Shown: piece by piece, positions 1 through 5,087 of the stretch
How the letters are laid out: each line of letters begins with the position of its first letter
Numbering within the stretch: the stretch's first letter is position 1
Assembly (NCBI GenBank): GCA_945956975.1
Contig: CAMFKC010000205.1
Span: 1-5,525, forward strand
Direction of reading: 5' to 3'
DNA: 5,525 nucleotides
Source: an uncultured Methylocystaceae bacterium
GTDB lineage: Bacteria; Pseudomonadota; Alphaproteobacteria; Rhizobiales; Beijerinckiaceae
Translations under genes and position numbers: made by a program
Notes under the pieces: model-generated
Told to the model about the DNA's origin: nothing
Databases searched by the model: none
The model's input: only the letters and a program-made list of their open reading frames with translations

Positions 1-19
1 GCTACGGCGTGGGCGTCAG

Positions 20-48
20 AAAAGCAAAATGGCCGCTCTCGCGGCCAT
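20..48 (-). terminator. Intrinsic terminator of tRNA-Ala
   Basis: Read on the minus strand, a perfect 8-bp stem ATGGCCGC / GCGGCCAT closes a GAGA tetraloop (stem-loop 29-48). It is followed at once by a T-rich tract, TTTTGCTTTT when the end of the stem is included. This is a classic Rho-independent terminator and lies 21 nt downstream of the tRNA CCA end, so it should end the tRNA transcript. Confidence 0.85.
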
Positions 49-69
49 GTGGTCTTCTTTTCAGAGATT

Positions 70-145
<76 letters not shown>

Positions 146-189
146 ACTTCTCTTGCCGCGGGCTTGGGTCGTCCGCGGCGCGTGGCGCT

Positions 190-217
190 GTATAGGGGAA
201 GGCTTCCGCCTCCGCAA
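190..217 (-). promoter_or_regulatory. Candidate promoter for tRNA-Ala
   Basis: On the minus strand, TTGCGG (212-217) and CTATAC (190-195) are separated by 16 nt. This resembles the alphaproteobacterial housekeeping pattern (TTGac-like -35, CTATAT-like -10). The -10 lies 44 nt upstream of the mature tRNA 5' end, leaving a leader of roughly 37 nt for RNase P to remove. The element lies in the gap between the tRNA and the FYDLN-family gene, also on the minus strand, so readthrough from that gene could contribute too. The call rests on motif match only. Confidence 0.45.
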
Positions 218-251
218 CCCCTCTTCGCGCCTTTCAAATCAACCTTGCAAA

Positions 252-629
252 TCAGCTTTCGTCGTCATCCTCGATATCGCCGTCGATCAGGTCGGAGACG
301 TCGTCGCCGTCTTCTTCCTCTTCCTCGAGGAAGGTGTCGTCGGCCGCGACGTCGTCCTCGATCTCGATGTCGTCGTCGCCGCCCACGACCTTTTCGGCCG
401 CCTCGGCGTCGGCGTCCTCGAGCGAGACAACTTCCGCGCCCTCGACAGCAGGTTCGTCGTCATCGCTCGCGGCCGTCGCCGCTGCAGTGGCGCGCTGGGC
501 GCGGGTGGGCGGCGCAACCTGGAACACCGTGCCGCACTTGGGGCATAGGATCGGGTCGCGATTCATGTCGAAGAATTTAGCGCCGCAGTTGAGGCACTGG
601 CGCTTGCTGCCGAGCTCGGGTTTGGCCAC
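252..629 (-). CDS. TIGR02300 / FYDLN_acid family protein with zinc-ribbon-like N-terminus
   Basis: 125-residue protein starting at GTG (627-629), supported by a GAGGG ribosome-binding site at 639-643, 9 nt away. The N-terminus reads MAKPELGSKRQC and matches the FYDLN_acid family (TIGR02300; Pfam FYDLN_acid), which is known from alphaproteobacteria. Two CxxC pairs (C12/C15 and C29/C32) are spaced like a zinc ribbon. The family's signature FYDLN appears as FFDMN at residues 19-23. From about residue 55 to the end the chain is low complexity, with about half of its 71 residues Asp or Glu and a run of five Glu, so it is strongly acidic and probably disordered. No signal peptide or membrane segment is visible, so it is likely cytoplasmic. 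Its biochemical function is unknown. Its place between tRNA-Ala and aroA is, as I recall, conserved in related genomes. Nucleic-acid or protein binding through the zinc ribbon is only a guess. Confidence 0.9.
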   Translation of the reverse strand: MAKPELGSKRQCLNCGAKFFDMNRDPILCPKCGTVFQVAPPTRAQRATAAATAASDDDEPAVEGAEVVSLEDADAEAAEKVVGGDDDIEIEDDVAADDTFLEEEEEDGDDVSDLIDGDIEDDDES

Positions 630-700
630 GTCTCTCGTCCCTCGCCTCTCATCCTTTCGGGGCCGCGCGCTCTTGCGCTCCCCGCATATCCGCGGCGCCT

Positions 701-729
701 CGGTTAGTGGGGCGGAAGGCGCCTGTCAA
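701..729 (-). promoter_or_regulatory. Candidate promoter for the FYDLN-family gene
   Basis: The minus strand carries a perfect consensus -35 box, TTGACA (724-729). With a 17-nt spacer the -10 position falls on TAACCG (701-706); shifting by one base gives CTAACC, closer to the alphaproteobacterial CTATAT. The -35 is strong and the -10 weak. The transcript leader would be about 65 nt. The -35 box sits inside a GTCAA/TTGAC dyad listed separately. Confidence 0.4.
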
Positions 730-742
730 ATGGGAAATTGAC
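725..742. promoter_or_regulatory. GTCAA-N8-TTGAC dyad, possible operator
   Basis: GTCAA at 725-729 and TTGAC at 738-742 form an inverted repeat around an AT-rich 8-nt centre in an otherwise very GC-rich divergent intergenic region. It overlaps the -35 box of the FYDLN-family promoter. The symmetry and position fit a dimeric regulator site controlling one or both divergent genes. It could also simply be two -35-like boxes lying back to back. No specific regulator is suggested. Confidence 0.25.
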
Positions 743-782
743 GTTTTGCGGCGCGCCGCCCCTGCGCCCGTCCCGCCCTTTA

Positions 783-811
783 ATGACAGGCCCCGAGGCC
801 TCGTGCTATTG
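783..811 (+). promoter_or_regulatory. Candidate promoter for aroA-cmk
   Basis: ATGACA (783-788, five of six matches to TTGACA) and CTATTG (806-811, resembling the alphaproteobacterial CTATAT -10) are separated by exactly 17 nt. Transcription would begin near 818, giving a leader of about 28 nt before the aroA GTG codon, with the ribosome-binding site inside it. The spacer contains a 10-bp palindrome, CGAGGCCTCG (794-803), of unknown meaning. Confidence 0.45.
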
Positions 812-846
812 CGCCCGCGCAACACGCACAACCGGAGCGAAAAGAC

Positions 847-2187
847 GTGTCCTCCCATGCAGCGCCCCGTCCGCTCGCCGCGCGCCGCTCCGGCCCGCTG
901 AAAGGCCGGCTGCGGGTTCCCGGCGACAAGTCGATCTCGCATCGCGCCTTCATCTTCGGCCTGCTGACGATCGGCGAAACGCAGATCGAGGGCCTGCTGG
1001 AGGGCGACGACGTGCTGCGCACGGGCGCGGCCTGCAAGGCGCTGGGCGCGAAGATCGAGCGCCTGGGCGAGGGCCGCTGGCGCGTTCAGGGCGCAGGCCT
1101 CGGCTCGCTGCTCGCGCCGCAGGAGACGCTGGACTTCGGCAACGCCGGCACGGGCTCACGCCTGATGATGGGCGTGGTCGGCGGCCACGCGATCACCGCG
1201 CGGTTCGACGGCGACGCCTCGCTGCGCAAGCGGCCGATGCGGCGCATCCTCGATCCGCTGGAGCTGATGGGCGCGCGCACGCTGGAACAGGGCGAGGGCG
1301 GGCGCTGCCCGATCCTGCTGCAGGGCGCGGCCGAACCCGCGCCGATCGAGTACCGCACGCCCGTCGCCTCCGCGCAGATCAAATCCGCCGTGCTGCTGGC
1401 GGGGCTGAATTCGCCCGGCCGCACGGTGGTGATCGAGACGGAAGCAAGCCGCGACCATACCGAAAAGATGCTCGCGCATTTCGGCGCGACGGTGAAGAGC
1501 GAGGCCTACGGCGAGGCCGGCCGGAAGATCACGCTGGAAGGCCGGCCGAAGCTGTCGCCGAACCCGGTGATCGTGCCCGCCGATCCCTCGTCCGCCGCGT
1601 TTCCCATCGTCGCCGCGCTGATCACGCCGGGCTCCGACATCGTCATCGAGGGCATGATGATGAACCCGCTTCGCACGGGCCTGCTGACGACGCTGATGGA
1701 CATGGGCGCCGACATCGTCGAGCTCGACCGACGCGTGGAAGGCGGCGAGGATGTCGCCGACCTGCGCGTGCGCGCGAGCGCACTGAAGGGCGTCGACGTG
1801 CCCGCCGCGCGCGCGCCGTCGATGATCGACGAATATCCGATCCTCGCGGTCGCCGCCGCCTTCGCCTCGGGCGAAACACGGATGCGCGGGCTGCACGAAT
1901 TGCGCGTGAAGGAATCCGACCGCCTCGCCGCCGTCGCGGACGGGTTGCGGGTCAATGGCGTGGATTGCGCGATCGAGGGCGACGACCTTCTCGTCCGCGG
2001 CGCCGGCGGTCCCGCGCAAGGGGGCGGCATGGTGGCGACGCATCTCGACCACCGCATCGCGATGAGCTTCCTGGTCATGGGGCTGGCGTCGCAGAAGGAC
2101 GTGCGCATCGACGACGAGGGCATGATCGCGACCTCCTTCCCGACCTTCCGGCCACTGATGGCCTCGCTCGGCGCAGACTTCGCATGA
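847..2187 (+). CDS. aroA: 3-phosphoshikimate 1-carboxyvinyltransferase (EPSP synthase), class II
   Basis: 446-residue cytoplasmic enzyme of the shikimate pathway. It transfers the enolpyruvyl group of PEP to shikimate-3-phosphate, the step before chorismate synthase. The start is GTG at 847, chosen because GGAG lies at 834-837, 9 nt upstream, and the N-terminus lines up with Agrobacterium CP4 EPSPS. Visible motifs are GDKSISHR (residues 26-33, substrate lysine K28), GNAGTGSR (98-105), KRPM (128-131), SAQIK (175-179), NPLRTG, the catalytic Asp in SMIDEYP (D328), and RVKESDR (353-359; K355, E356). The length and motifs match the CP4-like class II form rather than the E. coli type. Two differences from CP4 stand out: Gly101 occupies the position of CP4 Ala100, and NPLR replaces NPTR. 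The stop overlaps the cmk start (ATGA), so the two genes are probably translated in a coupled way. Confidence 0.97.
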   Translation: MSSHAAPRPLAARRSGPLKGRLRVPGDKSISHRAFIFGLLTIGETQIEGLLEGDDVLRTGAACKALGAKIERLGEGRWRVQGAGLGSLLAPQETLDFGNAGTGSRLMMGVVGGHAITARFDGDASLRKRPMRRILDPLELMGARTLEQGEGGRCPILLQGAAEPAPIEYRTPVASAQIKSAVLLAGLNSPGRTVVIETEASRDHTEKMLAHFGATVKSEAYGEAGRKITLEGRPKLSPNPVIVPADPSSAAFPIVAALITPGSDIVIEGMMMNPLRTGLLTTLMDMGADIVELDRRVEGGEDVADLRVRASALKGVDVPAARAPSMIDEYPILAVAAAFASGETRMRGLHELRVKESDRLAAVADGLRVNGVDCAIEGDDLLVRGAGGPAQGGGMVATHLDHRIAMSFLVMGLASQKDVRIDDEGMIATSFPTFRPLMASLGADFA

Positions 2188-2807
2188 TTGTCGCCATCGA
2201 CGGTCCGGCGGCCTCCGGCAAGGGCACGATCGCGCGGCGGCTCGCCAGGTATTTCGGCCTGCCGCATCTAGATACCGGCCTGCTCTACCGCGCCACCGCG
2301 CGGGTTCTGATCGACGAGGGCGGGCGGCTCGACGACGTAGAGGCCGCGGTGGCCGCCGCACGCGGCCTGGCGCTGACGGAATTCGACGAGGAAAAGCTGC
2401 GCGGCCGCGAAATGGGCGAAGCCGCCTCCGTGGTCGGCGCGATCCCGGAGGTGCGCGCCGCGCTGATCGACATGCAGCGCCATTTCACGCAGCATCCTTC
2501 GGGCGCCGTGCTGGACGGGCGCGACATCGGCACCATCATCGCGCCGCAGGCGGACGTGAAGATTTTCGTGACCGCCTCGCCGGAAACCCGCGCCCAGCGG
2601 CGCGCCCTGGAGCTGCGCGGGCGTGGCGAGGCGGTGAATTATCCGGACATTCTCGACGACATCCGCAAGCGCGACGAGCGCGACGCCGGCCGCTCCGCCG
2701 CGCCGCTGAAGCCCGCCGCCGACGCGGAGATCCTCGACACGACAGACCTCGACATCGAGGCGGCGTTCCGCGCCGCGCTCGCAATCGTGGAAAAGAAGCG
2801 CGGCTAG
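2184..2807 (+). CDS. cmk: (d)CMP kinase
   Basis: 207-residue cytidylate kinase that phosphorylates CMP and dCMP to the diphosphates using ATP, in pyrimidine salvage and nucleotide recycling. The Walker A loop GPAASGKGT is at residues 7-15. Further family motifs are LDTGLLYRA (29-37), LDGRDIGT (110-117) and the C-terminal lid region KRDERDAGR (162-170) followed by APLKPAADAEILDTT (173-187). These are in the expected order and the length is near the family norm, so it looks intact. The ATG (2184) overlaps the aroA stop by four bases and has no strong ribosome-binding site of its own, which suggests translational coupling to aroA. In many alphaproteobacteria rpsA follows cmk; here a block of repeats and a transporter follow instead. 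Confidence 0.96.
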   Translation: MIVAIDGPAASGKGTIARRLARYFGLPHLDTGLLYRATARVLIDEGGRLDDVEAAVAAARGLALTEFDEEKLRGREMGEAASVVGAIPEVRAALIDMQRHFTQHPSGAVLDGRDIGTIIAPQADVKIFVTASPETRAQRRALELRGRGEAVNYPDILDDIRKRDERDAGRSAAPLKPAADAEILDTTDLDIEAAFRAALAIVEKKRG

Positions 2808-2809
2808 CT

Positions 2810-2832
2810 GGACCGCGTGCCCCAAGGCTCGC
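2810..2832 (+). repeat. Family B palindromic repeat, degenerate copy B1
   Basis: Begins 2 nt after the cmk stop. It matches the intact copy at 4250-4272 at 19 of 23 positions: GGACCGCG and the terminal AGGCTCGC are kept, while four central bases differ. The changes break part of the internal palindrome, so this appears to be a decayed member. Its start 2 nt after a stop codon mirrors copy B3, which begins 2 nt after the transporter stop. Confidence 0.6.
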
Positions 2833-2862
2833 ATTGTGGCTCAGCATCCGTGACTGCGTCCA

Positions 2863-2903
2863 TGCTTCGAGACGGCGGCTTCGCCGCCTCCTCAGCATGA
2901 GGG
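2863..2903 (+). repeat. Family A hairpin repeat, copy A1
   Basis: Layout: TGCTTCGAGACG, a GC-rich hairpin, then CTCCTCAGCATGAGGG. The central hairpin is a perfect 6-bp stem GGCGGC / GCCGCC with a TTC loop (2874-2888). Outside it GAG pairs with CTC, and CATGCT (from 2861) pairs with AGCATG. The arms are identical to those of copy A2, which lies inverted 20 nt downstream. I recognise the general pattern (TCGAGACG, hairpin, CTCCTCA) from dispersed intergenic repeats of Bradyrhizobium-like genomes, from memory. It may slow or stop transcription leaving cmk. Confidence 0.8.
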
Positions 2904-2923
2904 ACCGTTGAGCGGACGAGGAG

Positions 2924-2970
2924 CCCTCATGCTGAGGAGCTTGCGCAGCAAGCGTCTCGAAGCACGAGGG
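2924..2970 (-). repeat. Family A hairpin repeat, copy A2 (inverted)
   Basis: Reverse-complement copy of A1. The 16-bp arm (2924-2939) and the 12-bp arm (2953-2964) match A1 exactly. The central stem is GCTTGC / GCAAGC with a GCA loop (2939-2953), different in sequence from that of A1 but equally well paired and the same size. The outer pairing CCCTC / GAGGG extends the structure to 2970, with one A-C mismatch that becomes G-U when read on the other strand. This copy is therefore the more complete of the two. The A1-A2 inverted pair could also form one long cruciform. Confidence 0.8.
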
Positions 2971-2983
2971 CGTCACCAGAAAT

Positions 2984-3010
2984 CAAGGCGAGCCTGAAGG
3001 CTCGCGGTCC
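2984..3010 (-). repeat. Family B palindromic repeat, copy B2, in the transporter leader
   Basis: The 23-bp core (2988-3010) is an exact copy of 4288-4310, and the identity extends four bases (CAAG) to the left, giving a 27-bp direct repeat on both sides of the transporter gene. The core contains a perfect 8-bp palindrome, GCGAGCCT / AGGCTCGC, with a 2-nt centre. It ends 16 nt before the transporter start, immediately ahead of the ribosome-binding site, so it would lie in any leader RNA. Confidence 0.9.
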
Positions 3011-3026
3011 CCTTGCGGAGCGCCAA

Positions 3027-4247
3027 ATGACCGCCGCCGTCCTCACATCCGACCAACCCGACAGTTACGCCCGAAAAGCGCTGATCGCCTCCGCGGTCGG
3101 CTACGCCATGGACGGGTTCGACCTGCTGATCCTCGGCTTCATGCTGGGCGACATCAACAAGGACCTCGGCCTCACGCCCGCGCAGGGCGGATCGCTCGTG
3201 ACGATGACGCTGGTCGGAGCGGTCGTCGGCGGCATCCTATTCGGCATGCTGTCCGACAAGTACGGCCGCATTCGCGTGCTGACCTGGACCATCCTGATCT
3301 TCGCGGTGTTCACGGGCCTCTGCGCGCTGGCGCAGGGCTATTGGGACCTGCTGTTCTACCGCACCATCGCGGGCCTCGGGCTCGGCGGCGAATTCGGCAT
3401 CGGCATGGCGCTGGTGGCGGAAGCCTGGCCCGCCTCGCAACGCGCGCGGGCCTCGTCCTATGTCGGCCTCGGCTGGCAGGCGGGCGTGCTGGTCGCGGGT
3501 CTCGCGACCGTGTTCCTCAAGCCGATCATCGGCTGGCGCGGCATGTTCCTGCTCGGCCTCGCGCCGGCGCTCGTCTCCTTCCTCATCCGCCGCAGCGTCG
3601 GCGAGCCGGAGGGCTTCATCGAGAAGATCCGCGCCTCGAAAAGCGCACTGCCGATCGGGCTGCTGGTGAAGGACGCCGAGACGACGCGCATGTCGATCGG
3701 TATGTTCATCCTCTGCTCGGTCCAGAACTTCGGCTATTACGGCATCATGATCTGGATGCCGAATTATCTGGCCAACCAGTTCAAGTTCGGCCTGACGAAA
3801 TCCGTGACGTGGACGCTCATCACCGTGCTCGGCATGGCCTTCGGCATCTGGCTGTTCGGGCAGCTTGCCGACCGCATCGGCCGTCGGCCGGTGTTCACCG
3901 CCTACATGATCGGCGCGATCGTGTCGGTGCTCGCCTATTCGCAACTGACGAGCGAAAACGCGCTGCTGATCGGCGGCGCGATCATGGGCCTGTTCGTCAA
4001 CGGCATGCTCGGCGGCTATGGCGCGCTGATGAGCGAGCTCTATCCGACAGAAGCCCGCGCCACCGCGCAAAACGTGCTGTTCAACCTCGGTCGCGGCGTC
4101 GGCGGCTTCGGGCCGGTCGTGCTTCTATCGCTGGCTGCGACCTATTCCTTCTCCGGCGCCATCGCGCTGCTGGCGATCATCTATGTCATCGATCTCGTGG
4201 CCCTGTGGACGTGCATTCCGGAGAGGAAGGGCGCGGCGCTGACTTGA
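3027..4247 (+). CDS. Major facilitator superfamily transporter, aromatic/organic acid:H+ symporter-like
   Basis: 406-residue inner-membrane protein with hydrophobic segments consistent with 12 transmembrane helices and a central cytoplasmic loop near residues 190-220. TM1 carries DGFD (29-32), the acidic motif typical of AAHS-type symporters such as PcaK and BenK. The loop 2-3 signature is GMLSDKYGRIRVL (73-85) and its second-half counterpart is GQLADRIGRRP (278-288). YRTIAGLGLGGEFG (111-124) fits TM4 motif B, and ELYPTEARAT (337-346) is the conserved segment after TM10. The start at 3027 has GGAG 6 nt upstream (3017-3020). The substrate cannot be read from the sequence: an aromatic, sialic or other organic acid is plausible. 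The gene lies where rpsA is often found, is bracketed by family B repeats, and shows no obvious promoter outside those repeats, so readthrough from cmk is possible. Confidence 0.9.
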   Translation: MTAAVLTSDQPDSYARKALIASAVGYAMDGFDLLILGFMLGDINKDLGLTPAQGGSLVTMTLVGAVVGGILFGMLSDKYGRIRVLTWTILIFAVFTGLCALAQGYWDLLFYRTIAGLGLGGEFGIGMALVAEAWPASQRARASSYVGLGWQAGVLVAGLATVFLKPIIGWRGMFLLGLAPALVSFLIRRSVGEPEGFIEKIRASKSALPIGLLVKDAETTRMSIGMFILCSVQNFGYYGIMIWMPNYLANQFKFGLTKSVTWTLITVLGMAFGIWLFGQLADRIGRRPVFTAYMIGAIVSVLAYSQLTSENALLIGGAIMGLFVNGMLGGYGALMSELYPTEARATAQNVLFNLGRGVGGFGPVVLLSLAATYSFSGAIALLAIIYVIDLVALWTCIPERKGAALT

Positions 4248-4249
4248 AT

Positions 4250-4272
4250 GGACCGCGAGCCTTCAGGCTCGC
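4250..4272 (+). repeat. Family B palindromic repeat, copy B3
   Basis: Intact 23-bp unit: GGACC followed by the perfect palindrome GCGAGCCT-TC-AGGCTCGC. It starts 2 nt after the transporter stop codon and is the exact reverse complement of copy B4, 15 nt away. Confidence 0.92.
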
Positions 4273-4283
4273 AGTCGCATCGC

Positions 4284-4310
4284 CAAGGCGAGCCTGAAGG
4301 CTCGCGGTCC
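4284..4310 (-). repeat. Family B palindromic repeat, copy B4
   Basis: The core at 4288-4310 is the exact reverse complement of B3. Together with the preceding CAAG it gives 27 bases identical to 2984-3010. It ends 2 nt before the stop codon of the convergent VOC gene. Confidence 0.92.
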
Positions 4311-4312
4311 GG

Positions 4313-5086
4313 CTACCCCGCCACAGGCCGCATCCGCACGCCCGACAGGTGAAACGCCCCGCCATGCGGCGCATAGCCCCGCGCGTTGGCGCGTTGCAGG
4401 ACGCCCTCCGGATCGGCGCAGGCGAAGGTCATCGCGCCGATGCATTCGCTCTCGCCATCAGACTGCACGAAGCGGATGTCGGCCTCCGCGAAGCGCAGCA
4501 GCGGCGCGCCGTCCTTGTCCGCCTGCACGGGGACCTGAATGATGTCAGCCCAATGCGCGGCAAGCTCCGCGGGCGTCGGCGTCTCGACGTCGATTGCCAC
4601 GATCTTCCGCGTGACATCGCTGCGACGATGTCTCGTCCAGTCCGTTCCCGCGGGCGCGTAGTTCGAAGAATCCTTCTCGCCGTCCTGCGTATGGTTGAAT
4701 TCGATCATCGCCGCGCGGCAGTCGCGCGGATGCAATTGCACGCCTGTGTAGGCGCCATGCACGTGATCGACGATCTTCTTCACGCCGATCTTCTCCGCAT
4801 GCGCCCCGCGCGTGCGCGGATCGTCGCAGTCGAAGATCGCCATGTAGCCGCCATGGCCCTTGGAGCGCGCGAGAAACCGTCCCGCGGCCGTATCCGGCTT
4901 CGTCGGCGCGACGATCTCGATGAACATGTCGCCGACGGGCCAGAGCGCATTCTCCAGCCCGTATTTGCCGACCGCGGGATCGCGGAAACAGACATCGAGC
5001 CCGAGGATGAAGGAGAGGTCGCCCGCCGCCGGCTCGAGCGCCGGCGCGACGAGGCAGACCTGCCGGAAACGCAGATAAGGCGCCAT
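4313..5086 (-). CDS. VOC (glyoxalase-like fold) family protein, two modules
   Basis: 257-residue probable cytoplasmic protein starting at ATG (5084-5086). The first half shows paired beta-alpha-beta modules of the vicinal oxygen chelate fold: RQVCLVAP (8-15), FILGLDVCF (26-34), WPVGDMFIEIVAPT (49-62), GGYMAIFDCDD (79-89) and GVQLHPRDCRAAMIEFNHT (115-133). A second, more diverged half follows from about residue 157 (VTRKIVAIDVE, FVQSDGESECIGAMTFACADPEG). Potential metal ligands include E57, H119 and E129, but the usual first-strand His is Gln9, so metal binding is uncertain. VOC proteins include glyoxalases, dioxygenases and epimerases; this one cannot be assigned a reaction. It begins one base after the stop of the upstream crotonase gene, implying one operon and translational coupling. 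Its own ribosome-binding site is weak. Confidence 0.85.
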   Translation of the reverse strand: MAPYLRFRQVCLVAPALEPAAGDLSFILGLDVCFRDPAVGKYGLENALWPVGDMFIEIVAPTKPDTAAGRFLARSKGHGGYMAIFDCDDPRTRGAHAEKIGVKKIVDHVHGAYTGVQLHPRDCRAAMIEFNHTQDGEKDSSNYAPAGTDWTRHRRSDVTRKIVAIDVETPTPAELAAHWADIIQVPVQADKDGAPLLRFAEADIRFVQSDGESECIGAMTFACADPEGVLQRANARGYAPHGGAFHLSGVRMRPVAG

Positions 5087-5087
5087 A

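Larger units (their letters stand above)
4250..4310. terminator. Probable bidirectional terminator or mRNA-end structure made of the B3/B4 pair
   Basis: B3 and B4 form a perfect 23-bp inverted repeat with a 15-nt spacer and occupy 61 of the 65 bases between two convergent stop codons (ending 4247 and starting 4313). Transcripts from either side would end in a long stable hairpin. There is no T tract on either strand, so this is not a textbook intrinsic terminator. Protection of the 3' end, as for REP elements, or Rho-assisted termination are alternatives. Confidence 0.5.

Noticed and set aside
748..759. 12-bp perfect palindrome GCGGCGCGCCGC
   Set aside because: Perfect but made only of G and C in a GC-rich gap; such palindromes arise easily by chance and it has no second copy in the window.
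738..766. TTGACG at 738-743 as a -35 box for aroA
   Set aside because: The expected -10 position (about 761-766) is pure GC, with nothing like CTATAT. The pair at 783-811 fits better.
1156..2361. A 401-codon open frame antisense to aroA
   Set aside because: Composition is dominated by Arg, Ala, His and Asp with no recognisable domain, as expected for the complement of a GC-rich gene. The sense frame has full EPSPS motifs.
738..2807. A very long plus-strand open frame (689 codons) running through aroA into cmk
   Set aside because: Up to about 2180 it is an out-of-frame reading of aroA rich in Arg, Ala and Gly; it stays open because of high GC and then happens to be the cmk frame. Only the part from 2184 is real.
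2810..3010. CRISPR array or insertion sequence in the cmk-transporter gap
   Set aside because: The repeats are two unrelated palindromic families in mixed orientation with no regular spacers, and there is no transposase frame or terminal repeat with target duplication.
3237..4070. A 277-codon open frame antisense to the transporter
   Set aside because: Rich in His, Asp, Glu and Arg with no family resemblance, while the sense frame gives a clean membrane transporter.
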